Both the position numbers and the translations under genes were made by a program. 33,967 bases of DNA from a virus. Location of the stretch: the IMG/VR virus record IMGVR_UViG_3300011013_003310, positions 1 through 33,967 of that record, one strand, 5' to 3'. Of this stretch, positions 1 to 6,970 are shown piece by piece. Under the pieces are notes generated by a model. It was not told the origin of the DNA and searched no databases. It saw only the letters and a list, made by a program, of their open reading frames with translations. The first letter of the stretch is position 1, and every line of letters begins with the position of its first letter.

Positions 1-830
1 ATGCTAATGCAATTTGGGAAAAAGACGTACTTAACGGATTTTGAGCCTCTAAAAGAGAACCATTTAATAATTTTATTAAGCTTAAAAACAGCATTCAACG
101 CCGTCTCTATTTCTGCAACTCTATGCTTAGATTTTTTAATAACGTCTTCTTTGTGCAGCTTTCTTTCCTTTATCTCTTCTACCGCGCATTTTAAGGATTT
201 AGCTTTAAGAGCTATGAGTTTTGATCTGTGCTCAGTTACCTTTTTGCCTCTTTGCAAACAGGCTGGTTTTTCTTTTAAGGATTCTTTCGTCCAAACTTTT
301 CTTCCGTCTCCATCCCATCTAGGCATAGGCTTGCCCCCTTCTCTGCCGCCCTTATTCCATTTTGTCCCAATAGTCTTTTGGGTTGAAGTTGTAACTCTAT
401 AAAATAAAGTTCCTTTATTATTTGTAAAGATGTGAGGAACTATACCCACTTGACGAGCTATGTCGTCTGTCCTGTCCCTTTTAATCCATTCGAGTTGTTT
501 TATTTGTCCCACCTTTTTTGCCCTTTTATCTAGTTCTTTTTTGTCGATGAGCTTTAGATGCCCATTAGATTCAGAAATTATTCTTTTGAGATCTTTTTTA
601 AGTAGGTAGTTATTTTTATCTACCATAGTATCAAAAGACGGGGCGTAACGAATTTCGGTTTGCGGATCAGAAACAGATAAAACTAATCTGGCTTTGCCTT
701 TGAATTCCCCTTTCCCTTTTCTAATTCTATCGTAAAACCACCTCTTAACCTTTTTAACGGCTTTCTCTCTATTATCGCAGACGACTTTTTTAACCTGCTT
801 ATTATTATAATATGCGGTGTATTCTGTCAT
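1..830 (-). CDS. Lys-rich hypothetical protein (partial, runs off left edge)
   Basis: Open frame from an ATG at 830-828 through to the window edge with no stop, so at least 276 residues and C-terminally incomplete here. It begins MTEYTAYYNN and is very basic, with many KK and KR pairs. There is no signal peptide or membrane segment. A central stretch (about residues 120-150, containing TDDIARQVGIV) could be a helix-turn-helix, and the Lys-rich C-terminal part is probably helical. I recognise no family; a nucleic-acid-binding protein is a guess from charge alone. Its start lies one base after the stop of the lipoprotein gene, so the two are probably co-transcribed. Confidence 0.75.
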   Translation of the reverse strand, partial: MTEYTAYYNNKQVKKVVCDNREKAVKKVKRWFYDRIRKGKGEFKGKARLVLSVSDPQTEIRYAPSFDTMVDKNNYLLKKDLKRIISESNGHLKLIDKKELDKRAKKVGQIKQLEWIKRDRTDDIARQVGIVPHIFTNNKGTLFYRVTTSTQKTIGTKWNKGGREGGKPMPRWDGDGRKVWTKESLKEKPACLQRGKKVTEHRSKLIALKAKSLKCAVEEIKERKLHKEDVIKKSKHRVAEIETALNAVFKLNKIIKWFSFRGSKSVKYVFFPNCIS

Positions 831-831
831 G

Positions 832-1263
832 TTAATTAAATTCCCCAATTTTAAGGGAGTCGTACAATTTTTGAGCTTTTTGCTCAATATAAAGATCCTC
901 TACAAATGAAGACATGGCTGGGCCGTCTGAGGTATTGTAGTGATCGAATTTCATCTCCCTAGTCTTCCATATGATAGACATGACGTTATCTGCCCCTTGG
1001 TTTTCTTTGTCTAGCTTATATATGAATTGATCCTCAACTTGTATTTTTGTAATAAAAACCTCTTTATCAAACTTTTCACTAAGCATCACCGCTTTGAGAA
1101 TCGCAGCGTATAGTTGGGGATTGCTGGCTCCTAAATGATTCATCCAGCTTGTCCTTGCGCTTCTTTTGGAAACTTTTATTCCGTTTTCGAAAGCAATTGA
1201 GGGTTTGTTTGAGGCACACCCGAAAAAACAAGCAGAGAGAGCAACTAGAAGGACTTTTTTCAT
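832..1263 (-). CDS. Small predicted lipoprotein
   Basis: 143 residues. I start at the ATG at 1263-1261 because it places a normal lipoprotein signal at the N terminus: MKK, a hydrophobic run, then FFGCASN, with Cys as the lipidated residue. A longer frame from a TTG at 1302 would bury this signal behind 13 polar residues and is less likely. The mature part is soluble and matches no family I know. A phage lipoprotein could act in superinfection exclusion or lysis timing, but nothing in the sequence decides this. The gene follows tRNA-Leu on the same strand, 51 bases after the CCA end. Confidence 0.75.
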   Translation of the reverse strand: MKKVLLVALSACFFGCASNKPSIAFENGIKVSKRSARTSWMNHLGASNPQLYAAILKAVMLSEKFDKEVFITKIQVEDQFIYKLDKENQGADNVMSIIWKTREMKFDHYNTSDGPAMSSFVEDLYIEQKAQKLYDSLKIGEFN

Positions 1264-1314
1264 ATGGGCGACGATATTATTTTCTAAATAGATTATCGTC
1301 AAGGAAAAACTTTA

Positions 1315-1391
1315 TGGTAGGGAAAGCGGGACTCGAACCCGCACTTGATCGATTTTAAGTCGATTGCCTCTGCCAATTGGGCTACTTCCCC
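1315..1391 (-). tRNA. tRNA with UAA anticodon (Leu by codon), short variable loop
   Basis: 77 bases including an encoded CCA end. The acceptor stem is 7 bp with G-U pairs at 1-72 and 7-66. U8, A9, a D-arm GCCC/GGC, a 5-bp anticodon stem ATCGA/TCGAT with loop CTTAAAA, and a 5-bp T-arm with TTCGAGT are all present. The anticodon is UAA, reading UUA, and the discriminator is A73, as in Leu tRNAs. The variable region is only 5 bases, whereas bacterial tRNA-Leu normally has a long type II variable arm. The gene starts 4 bases after the stop of the sigma factor gene. Confidence 0.88.
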
Positions 1392-1395
1392 TTTT

Positions 1396-2244
1396 TTAGT
1401 CCAAATAAAAATTAGCAGTTTTAGAATATTCTTTTTTGAACTTCAATAAGGCCACTCGCTCTATTTGCCTTATCCTCTCTCTAGTTACGGAAAACATAAC
1501 ACCTATTTCCTCCAAGGTGTTTGGCTTGTCTCCATCTAGCCCAAAACGCTTTCTGATTATCTTCCTCTCTCTTGGGTCAAGCTCTTGTAAAGCTCTGTCT
1601 ATGACTTCAGTGGTGTTTTTTGTCGATAGGCATTTTAGAGGGTCATCGCTTCTTTCATCTTTTATAACTTCAGCGTAAGTGTCTCCATCATTGTCTTCGC
1701 TTATTTTACAATCAAGAGATATTATAGCCGAGGCTGCTTCTAGCATCTCTTTGACTTTTTTCTCTGTAATGTTTAAGAACTTAGATATTTCTTTTATTGA
1801 GGGTTTTTTGTCATGTTTTTCTTGATAAGCTTCGAAATATTTAAGGTAATTCAGGTATAGCTGTTTAAGGTAGCAAGGCATTCTTATAATAGAGCTATGA
1901 TTACTCAAAGCTCTCATTATTCTTTGCCTTATCCAGAAGCCAGCGTAGGTAGAAAATTTAGCGCCTTTCTCTGGGTCAAACCTATCGACTGCACTAACTA
2001 ATCCTATATTGCCTTCACTTATTAAATCTTCTAAATCTAGACCTAAGTTCTCGTATGACCTAGCAATTTTTATTACCAGTCTCAAGTTCGATGATATAAA
2101 AAGGTTTTTTGCTTCTTGTTTTTTAGATCCATTTGAATTTTTGATTAACTTAGCCAGATCTTTTTCCTCTTCGACTGTAAGAAGTTTAGGAAGTTTTTCT
2201 TCGTTGTAGAATCTATTGCTTGTTTTAGGTCTATCAGTAATCAC
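1396..2244 (-). CDS. Sigma-70 family RNA polymerase sigma factor
   Basis: 282 residues. Region 1.2 and the start of region 2 lie at about residues 15-75; region 2.3/2.4 includes FSTYAGFWIRQRIMRAL. Region 3 follows, and region 4 (about 215-275) carries the helix-turn-helix TLEEIGVMFSVTRERIRQIE. Length and domain order fit a group 2/3 (RpoS/SigA-like) factor rather than the shorter T4 gp55 late factor. It should direct host core polymerase to phage promoters. The start is GTG at 2244-2242, overlapping the TGA of the deaminase gene (GTGA) and preceded by a strong AAGGAGG. The GTGTAA elements listed separately are possible targets; that link is inference. Confidence 0.93.
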   Translation of the reverse strand: MITDRPKTSNRFYNEEKLPKLLTVEEEKDLAKLIKNSNGSKKQEAKNLFISSNLRLVIKIARSYENLGLDLEDLISEGNIGLVSAVDRFDPEKGAKFSTYAGFWIRQRIMRALSNHSSIIRMPCYLKQLYLNYLKYFEAYQEKHDKKPSIKEISKFLNITEKKVKEMLEAASAIISLDCKISEDNDGDTYAEVIKDERSDDPLKCLSTKNTTEVIDRALQELDPRERKIIRKRFGLDGDKPNTLEEIGVMFSVTRERIRQIERVALLKFKKEYSKTANFYLD

Positions 2245-2666
2245 TTCACCTCCTTAGAGTTGATTTTAATTAGTTCTATATTGTAAAAATCAAAAATCAA
2301 TTTAGCCTTTTCATCTCTTTTGTATTCCTCTGAATATATAACTTTAGGTATTTTATAAGCGGCTATTAACGTAGCGCAAGCGGAACATGGAAGTAGCGTA
2401 ACCGCTAATATCTTACATTCTCCAGCTTTAAAGAGGGATAAGCAATTAGCTTCAGCGTGTATCATGTAAGGTCTGCGTAGGTCTCTATCTTCCCAAAAGA
2501 CATCTGAGACTTCTTTACCAGAAGCTAGTCCATTATATCCTACTCCAAGAACCTTATTGCTATAATCAAGCGCACACGCACCGACTTTTTTATGAGGATC
2601 TTCACTCCTCAAAGACGCAGTACGAGCAAGTTCTATCGCATACTCTTCCCAAGAAAGGCGACTCAT
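2241..2666 (-). CDS. dCMP deaminase (cytidine/deoxycytidylate deaminase family)
   Basis: 141 residues. The zinc site is complete: HAE at residues 70-72 (His ligand, Glu proton shuttle) and PCSAC at 93-97 (two Cys ligands). The N-terminal part contains KKVGACALD and VGYNGLASG as in dCMP deaminases of the ComE/T4 Cd type. It would convert dCMP to dUMP for thymidylate synthesis. This fits the dUTPase, dNMP kinase and ribonucleotide reductase elsewhere in the window. No thymidylate synthase is visible here. The start overlaps the stop of the upstream membrane-protein gene by the ATGA arrangement. Confidence 0.92.
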   Translation of the reverse strand: MSRLSWEEYAIELARTASLRSEDPHKKVGACALDYSNKVLGVGYNGLASGKEVSDVFWEDRDLRRPYMIHAEANCLSLFKAGECKILAVTLLPCSACATLIAAYKIPKVIYSEEYKRDEKAKLIFDFYNIELIKINSKEVK

Positions 2667-2935
2667 TTGCTCTGGTTTCTAATATAGTAAATTAGAAGAG
2701 TCAAGTATAAAACATTTACTATAGAAACAAAAGCATAGGACAATTGAGTCCAGAAGAAATTAGTAGTTACAATAAAAAAATAAAAGGTCCAAAAATTCCA
2801 ACAAGAGAAAAATACAATACTCAACTTGCTAATTCCTTTTACATCTTTGTCTTTGCACAATTTAAAAAGATTTAAAATATAAAAGAAGCCAGCAATAAAT
2901 ATAAAAGAACTGTTGATTAAATCATAGGTCTCCAT
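2663..2935 (-). CDS. Small three-helix membrane protein, SemiSWEET/PQ-loop-like
   Basis: 90 residues with three hydrophobic segments at about 8-27, 38-58 and 66-86. The motif KDVKGISKLSIVFF at the start of the second helix, a Trp/Phe-rich second helix and the total length match bacterial SemiSWEETs, which dimerise into sugar uniporters. The canonical PQ dipeptide is not present (SK or LS at that place), so I call it SemiSWEET-like only. It lies between phosphomannomutase and dCMP deaminase, overlapping both neighbours by a few bases. A sugar-transport role beside a sugar-phosphate enzyme is attractive but unproven. Confidence 0.6.
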   Translation of the reverse strand: METYDLINSSFIFIAGFFYILNLFKLCKDKDVKGISKLSIVFFSCWNFWTFYFFIVTTNFFWTQLSYAFVSIVNVLYLTLLIYYIRNQSK

Positions 2936-3635
2936 TTTGCAAAATAGCGAAAGTATTTCTCCAATCTCCGACTTCGAATACTTTACCTTTATTTTCTAAA
3001 ACGTCAACAGATACGTCATGATCATTACCGCCCTCAAAGCACTTGTCTCCAAAAAACACGATGTCTTTAGTTTTGTTTTCTCTTATCCACTTGCTTGATA
3101 AAGTTTTGTTATTGCCTTTGGGCTGTATGTCTAAGCTTATTTGCCCACCAACTTTAGCTTCCAAGTCAGGAAATGTTTCCTCTACTTTTTTTGCTATCCC
3201 AGTTCTTTCTTTGGATTTTTCATCCCATTCATAGTAAGTATTTCTTTGCTCTAGCCCTATACTTCTACCTACTGTTGTAAAATTTAACATTCCAGTCCTG
3301 TATTCAAAAAAGGGAGCCTCACCAAGCACGGGAGATTTTGTGTTAATTTGGAATGAAGATAGCATTTCGATCAAAGTTTTTGGGGGGTCGAATTTATTTT
3401 CGTAAATTAATTCTTTATCAATAGACAGTTTGTTTCCCATGCTGGAGAAAATTCCTGAACACCTAGTAATTATACTTGATGGCATTTGTTCAAATATTTT
3501 CTTTTCATCGCTGCCAGAGACAAGATAAACAGACCTGTCTCTCATCCAGTCTAAAAAAAATGCCAGAAAGGATTGATCCATTTTCTGGCGAGGTGGAGTT
3601 AACGTATTATCTACGTCGAAAAGAAATGCTGTCAT
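2922..3635 (-). CDS. Eukaryotic-type phosphomannomutase (HAD superfamily)
   Basis: 237 residues aligning from end to end with the PMM1/PMM2 family: FDVDNTLTPPRQK at 6-18 (nucleophile Asp7 and acid/base Asp9), EYRTGMLN and VGRS at 111-125 (substrate-binding cap), VGGQISLDI at 162-170, FFGDK at 194-198 and GGNDHD at 202-207 (metal loop). The family interconverts mannose 6-phosphate and mannose 1-phosphate, feeding GDP-mannose; sucrose-phosphatase-like HADs are the nearest alternative but lack the GGQISLDI/GGND pair. Bacteria mostly use the unrelated alpha-D-phosphohexomutase instead. It overlaps the HExxH gene upstream and the SemiSWEET-like gene downstream. It could supply the plus-strand glycan operon. 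Confidence 0.88.
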   Translation of the reverse strand: MTAFLFDVDNTLTPPRQKMDQSFLAFFLDWMRDRSVYLVSGSDEKKIFEQMPSSIITRCSGIFSSMGNKLSIDKELIYENKFDPPKTLIEMLSSFQINTKSPVLGEAPFFEYRTGMLNFTTVGRSIGLEQRNTYYEWDEKSKERTGIAKKVEETFPDLEAKVGGQISLDIQPKGNNKTLSSKWIRENKTKDIVFFGDKCFEGGNDHDVSVDVLENKGKVFEVGDWRNTFAILQNGDL

Positions 3636-3940
3636 TTTACCTTACGCCATCCGCATTTGTTAAAAAGTAATCTGCTTAAGTTGTTAGCAAATTTAGTCAC
3701 TTTTGCTTCAGGCGCATCCCAAAAATATGCATGACAGACTTCGTGGATGCAAGTATTTAGTTCTGTTTGCTGGGTAAGTTGAGGATTTATATATATTTTA
3801 GGTTCATCCTCTTGAGGGTTTAGGCAAAGCCCATCTGCTTCGCCATATGCTTTATGGGGCTTACGAAAAAAAAGAGTATACTCTACACCATCATAATTAG
3901 TGAAGCTAAATGTCTTATTTTTTTCCTTTCTGCCCTTCAT
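3632..3940 (-). CDS. Small HExxH zinc-peptidase-like protein
   Basis: 102 residues with a zinc-metallopeptidase motif, HEVCHAYFW, at residues 66-74 (His66, Glu67, His70). A third ligand is not obvious; Asp75 or Glu78 just downstream are candidates. The N-terminal half is beta-rich (FTNYDGVEYTLFFRKPHK). The size and layout resemble the SprT-like or IrrE/ImmA-like minimal peptidase domains often found in phages. The substrate is unknown. It overlaps the upstream orphan gene by 26 bases and the phosphomannomutase gene by 4 bases. Confidence 0.7.
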   Translation of the reverse strand: MKGRKEKNKTFSFTNYDGVEYTLFFRKPHKAYGEADGLCLNPQEDEPKIYINPQLTQQTELNTCIHEVCHAYFWDAPEAKVTKFANNLSRLLFNKCGWRKVK

Positions 3941-4211
3941 GGTGCTCTTTTAGTTCGAGAATATCGCAACCAGTCCAAGTATAGGATGGTTGATGCTCTC
4001 TTACTATTTTTACACCTTTTTTCTCTACAAAGCGCAATTCACCAGAAACCCCTAATAATGTATCAATATCTTTGATAGCCACACAGGCGTGTCCGGTCTT
4101 ATTTTCGCCCTGTACTGTAAGTTTGAAGCAATTAGCGTTCCTCGGAGGAGTGGGAATTAGTATGTAATCTGGGTCTTTATCTGTCCCAAAGCCTACTTTA
4201 ATTTTTTTCAT
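3915..4211 (-). CDS. Hypothetical protein, 98 aa
   Basis: Beta-rich, soluble, with no signal peptide and a Lys/Glu/His-rich tail (LKEHHEGQKGKK). I recognise no family. It is supported as a gene by its place in the run of overlapping minus-strand genes: its start overlaps the previous stop by 14 bases, and its 3' end overlaps the start of the HExxH gene by 26 bases. Confidence 0.65.
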   Translation of the reverse strand: MKKIKVGFGTDKDPDYILIPTPPRNANCFKLTVQGENKTGHACVAIKDIDTLLGVSGELRFVEKKGVKIVREHQPSYTWTGCDILELKEHHEGQKGKK

Positions 4212-4494
4212 TAAACACCGTCTGTATAAGTTCTTTGTTTAGTTTATTTTGGTATTCTTTTCTTCTCTTTATTTCGTACTCGCCTTTTTTCGCTAGATAA
4301 AGCAAATTCGTTTTACTGTATTCAAGAGCATCTGTTATTACGCCGTCTTCGTCTATTTCTGGATCTTCTTTTAATAAAGAATCAAAGTAGTATAATTCTT
4401 CAATAGCTTTTTTACTTTCAACAGCAAACCACTCTAGAGTTGCATCAGATATTTGCAAATCCTTTTGAGTTTTCTGTATATCTGTATCACTCAT
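4198..4494 (-). CDS. Hypothetical protein, 98 aa, helical
   Basis: An acidic, probably all-helical protein beginning MSDTDIQKTQ, with heptad-like stretches at about residues 20-45 and 60-95. There is no Cys or metal motif and no membrane segment. No family is recognised. It overlaps the zinc-ribbon gene upstream by an ATGA junction, so translational coupling is likely. Confidence 0.65.
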   Translation of the reverse strand: MSDTDIQKTQKDLQISDATLEWFAVESKKAIEELYYFDSLLKEDPEIDEDGVITDALEYSKTNLLYLAKKGEYEIKRRKEYQNKLNKELIQTVFNEKN

Positions 4495-4805
4495 AAGTCG
4501 CCAAAGGGATCATCCTTCACTTGTTTAAACGGGCTTATTTCCATAAGGCTTTTCTTTTTGCCATTTATGAATTGTATTTGATATGGATTTTTTTTGCTCT
4601 TAGAGATTTTGTTTATATATTTAAAGAAGCAAGTGTGGCAAATTGTCTTGGGCTTAATATTATCTTTCTGTTTTATATCAAAGTATACAAGCTTCTTTCT
4701 ATCAAAAAGTATTTTGTAGTGAGGCTTAGTATATTCTAAGCCGCAACTACTGCAACAAATCTCCTTAGAGCATTTGTAAGGTCTTTTTACTGTGACCTGT
4801 ACCAT
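4491..4805 (-). CDS. Putative zinc-ribbon protein, 104 aa
   Basis: Contains two Cys pairs, CCSSCG at residues 17-22 and CHTC at about 57-60, spaced as in a zinc ribbon, with a basic, beta-rich segment between them. The C terminus is Lys-rich and then acidic. The function is unknown; such small ribbons in phages are often nucleic-acid binding or transcription-related. The start codon lies exactly 8 bases after a GTGTAA element (4814-4819) with no Shine-Dalgarno, so this may be the first, leaderless gene of its transcript. Confidence 0.68.
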   Translation of the reverse strand: MVQVTVKRPYKCSKEICCSSCGLEYTKPHYKILFDRKKLVYFDIKQKDNIKPKTICHTCFFKYINKISKSKKNPYQIQFINGKKKSLMEISPFKQVKDDPFGDL

Positions 4806-4813
4806 ACTTTAAT

Positions 4814-4819
4814 TTACAC
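4814..4819 (-). promoter_or_regulatory. GTGTAA element, 8 bases before the start at 4805
   Basis: On the minus strand the sequence reads TTTTAGAGTGTAAATTAAAGT and then ATG. The same hexamer at the same distance precedes three other minus-strand genes. No Shine-Dalgarno is present, so a -10-like element producing a leaderless message is the simplest reading. Confidence 0.5.
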
Positions 4820-4843
4820 TCTAAAAGGAGTTCTACAAAAATA

Positions 4844-5011
4844 TTATTTCACCTCCTTAATGAAAAAGTCTCCATTATTTTTCTTTTTTAAGTCTCTCAT
4901 GTATCGTTTAGCTTTTTTTAAACCTTCGTCGGTCATTTCAAAAGCTCCATAAGTAAAGTTTTGATCATTAGTTATAATGTAGCAACTTTTTTTACCTTTA
5001 ATTTTTGGCAT
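4844..5011 (-). CDS. Small basic hypothetical protein, 55 aa
   Basis: ATG at 5011-5009 to TAA at 4846-4844, beginning MPKIKGKKSCYI and ending FIKEVK. It is basic, with a helical second half (MTDEGLKKAKRYMRDLKKK). The start overlaps the stop of the upstream gene by 14 bases, which supports translation. Its last codons contain an AAGGAGGTG string, a perfect Shine-Dalgarno core, but no start codon lies at a usable distance, so this is probably chance. Function unknown. Confidence 0.6.
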   Translation of the reverse strand: MPKIKGKKSCYIITNDQNFTYGAFEMTDEGLKKAKRYMRDLKKKNNGDFFIKEVK

Positions 5012-5176
5012 CTGAATTTTCCTTTAGCATTTCTTTAACTAATTTTAAATGGTGAGTTATCCAGCCGTCACCATCAAGGGCTACATCTGAATTTTTACTG
5101 GACTCAATTTTATCGTCCGTAGAAGACTTTTCTATTATTTGATCTAACAATTCTAAAGCTTCATCAACTTTGCTCA
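4998..5176 (-). CDS. Small acidic hypothetical protein, 59 aa
   Basis: Starts at the ATG at 5176-5174 (MSKVDEALELLD). An in-frame TTG two codons earlier is possible but less likely. It has a helical N terminus, an acidic Ser/Asp middle and a second helix (HHLKLVKEMLKE). No family is recognised. It lies 33 bases after the oxygenase gene on the same strand. Confidence 0.6.
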
Positions 5177-5209
5177 TAAGCAAACATTAGTGAAACTCAA
5201 TCGAAATGT

Positions 5210-5842
5210 CTAGCCTTTTCTTGGAGAGTACTCGCCTTCCCTTACCCAAACTATGCCGATCCATTTAAATCCTTTTTCTACTGGTAGGGAGCAATGAAGG
5301 CTTTTTTCAATTGGCTTATTGTCTCTAAAATTATTCCAATAAACAGCCCTACCTTTCCTTGGGGCTATTTCAAAATTGTCCAATTTAGGAAACTGGGTTA
5401 CGCCACCTTCATAGGAATCATTTAGGTAAAATAAAACGCTAGAAACTCTTTGACCGCCTTTTGCTATATCAAGATCGTATCCTTCCCCGCCCTTTAAGAA
5501 GAAGTCGTAATGAGGAACATAGTGACCCCCTTCGGAGTATCTTACTATGTTTAAGTATTCTTGGTTTTCTACTGGCAAGCAGGTAATGTTAGAAACTATA
5601 GTCTCTATTTTTTCTATAGAGTTATATATTTTTTGTTGGGAATTATAATTTGATTTTAGTAAAAGACTTTCCTGAGCATACCTAGACTTCGTATCTTTTA
5701 TTGGCCCTTTTTCATAATCCAGAACAGTTACATCTTTTAACATAGACATAGCTTCCGCCCTTAAAAGAAGGCAATCTTCAATTGAAAGTATGCCATCGCA
5801 TACCCAAATGAAGTCGTCTACTTGAGAAAAATTATGCAGCAC
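5210..5842 (-). CDS. 2-oxoglutarate/Fe(II) oxygenase, prolyl 4-hydroxylase-like
   Basis: 210 residues. The double-stranded beta-helix core carries the Fe(II) ligands His111 and Asp113 (PHYD) and distal His183 (SLHC), plus the 2-oxoglutarate-binding Lys193 (KGFKW). GGQRVSSVLFYLND and EGGVTQFP are typical of the P4H alpha-subunit family. It would hydroxylate a protein side chain, or possibly another substrate; the target is unknown. Related oxygenases are common in marine T4-like phages. The start is a GTG at 5842-5840, since no ATG occurs before residue 33 and a stop lies just upstream. It begins 5 bases after the Cys-rich lipoprotein stop. Confidence 0.88.
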   Translation of the reverse strand: MLHNFSQVDDFIWVCDGILSIEDCLLLRAEAMSMLKDVTVLDYEKGPIKDTKSRYAQESLLLKSNYNSQQKIYNSIEKIETIVSNITCLPVENQEYLNIVRYSEGGHYVPHYDFFLKGGEGYDLDIAKGGQRVSSVLFYLNDSYEGGVTQFPKLDNFEIAPRKGRAVYWNNFRDNKPIEKSLHCSLPVEKGFKWIGIVWVREGEYSPRKG

Positions 5843-5847
5843 TGCGA

Positions 5848-5979
5848 TTATTTATCGCATATACATTCGCCTTTACAAGCGCAAACTTTATCGCAAGGAC
5901 AAGCAACACTGCCCGTACACGGCATACAAGCACAACCGACTAATGTCGCCCCCAAGATTGCAATTATTAAGTATTTCAT
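5848..5979 (-). CDS. Tiny cysteine-rich lipoprotein, 43 aa
   Basis: ATG at 5979-5977, TAA at 5850-5848. The N terminus MKYLIIAILGATLVGCAC is a short lipoprotein signal with lipobox LVGC, so Cys16 would be lipidated. The 28-residue mature part has nine Cys counting the lipidated one, in C-x-C and C-x-x-C pairs (CACMPC, CPC, CAC, CIC), suggesting several disulfides or metal binding in the envelope. It starts one base before the stop of the secreted protease gene and ends 5 bases before the oxygenase. No family is recognised; its shape resembles small envelope lipoproteins that are easily missed in annotation. Confidence 0.7.
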   Translation of the reverse strand: MKYLIIAILGATLVGCACMPCTGSVACPCDKVCACKGECICDK

Positions 5980-5980
5980 A

Positions 5981-6949
5981 TTAGTGTCTCTCCATTGTCT
6001 TTAGAAGTTGAGGCTTAGTTTTAAGGAAATCTGGGCGACCATCATTGTGCTTTTCGTATACTCTAAGCATAAATGGAAAAGCTTTTTTAGCGGCCTCTTT
6101 CTCTTCGTCCTCTACATCTTTTTTCTCTTTGGGAGTATTTTCTATGGGCATTTTCTTTAAGTCTTCTTCGTTAGGCATTTCGACTTTAGGATCTAAAGCC
6201 CACATAATTTTATGTTGTTCGCAATAATCAATAATTCTACGAACAGGCACAATAAGATTAAATCCTTCCCCAGCACCTCTGACAAGCATTCCTATATATT
6301 TAGCGTCATCCTTCAAATACACCCCACCCCCGGAACTTCCCGGAAAAGCTGTGCAAGTCGTTTGATCGAAAACATGTTTATTTAAAGACTTAATTAATCT
6401 TCCATGTTGAGAGTAGATACCGTCCGTCATGCTGTTTGCCCCCATTTGCCCAAGTAAGCTACCTACATGCAGCAAGTCTGTGCCAAGAGTTGGAATTTTA
6501 CCTTTATCTAAGTGAAAGGTAACGGTGTCATCTACAAAATTAAATTTTCTAATTCTTAGCAATGCTAAGTCATGACCGTCATCTGCATTACTGTACTTTA
6601 ATACTTCTGCATCCATTTGAAGTCTGCCTACGGTTCGTCCATTCTGACGAATCTCTTTAACGACCATAGGGTCTTTAAATTCGACAATGGTTTTCGGCGC
6701 ACCACCGACTACAGTTTTTCTTTCTTTTCTCAGGTTGTCTATAACGTGTGCCGCAGTCCAAACAAAATTTACTTTATTACCTTTTGAATCTTTTCGGGAG
6801 AAGATAACCCCTGAGCCTTCGCCATTAGACCACTGGCCTTCTGATCTGATAGTTACAGAAACATTTTGTAAGTGTTCTGCGGTAGAAAGTTTTTCTGCTC
6901 CAACCAAGAAACAAGCAGAAAGAAGAAGAGATAGTAGGATAGTTTTCAT
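5981..6949 (-). CDS. Secreted trypsin-like serine protease
   Basis: 322 residues. A signal peptide covers residues 1-18 (cleavage likely after VGA); a lipobox-like LSAC at 10-13 is an alternative but very close to the N terminus. The chymotrypsin-fold catalytic triad is His68 (WTAAHV), Asp127 (GHDLAL) and Ser206 (FPGSSGGG). No PDZ domain follows; the C-terminal 80 residues are charged (EEDLKK, EDEEKEAAKK). It probably acts in the periplasm or on the cell surface, on host or phage envelope proteins. It has its own likely start: a GTGTAA element 21 bases upstream and an AGAGGAAAAC Shine-Dalgarno. The Cys-rich lipoprotein gene begins at its stop. Confidence 0.9.
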   Translation of the reverse strand: MKTILLSLLLSACFLVGAEKLSTAEHLQNVSVTIRSEGQWSNGEGSGVIFSRKDSKGNKVNFVWTAAHVIDNLRKERKTVVGGAPKTIVEFKDPMVVKEIRQNGRTVGRLQMDAEVLKYSNADDGHDLALLRIRKFNFVDDTVTFHLDKGKIPTLGTDLLHVGSLLGQMGANSMTDGIYSQHGRLIKSLNKHVFDQTTCTAFPGSSGGGVYLKDDAKYIGMLVRGAGEGFNLIVPVRRIIDYCEQHKIMWALDPKVEMPNEEDLKKMPIENTPKEKKDVEDEEKEAAKKAFPFMLRVYEKHNDGRPDFLKTKPQLLKTMERH

Positions 6950-6970
6950 TGTAGTTTTCCTCTATCAAAT

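Noticed and set aside
1-402. Plus-strand open frame at the left edge
   Set aside because: It lies opposite a longer minus-strand frame (1-830) that joins the operon without a gap, and its translation is low-complexity Ser/Leu/Phe typical of an antisense shadow.
1149-1358. Plus-strand frame ending GKAGLEPALDRF
   Set aside because: The end is a translated tRNA-Leu complement, and the rest is opposite the lipoprotein gene.
5981-6949. The protease as a lipoprotein
   Set aside because: LSAC at residues 10-13 matches a lipobox, but only 12 residues precede the Cys and a better signal peptidase I site follows at VGA; I kept it as an alternative only.
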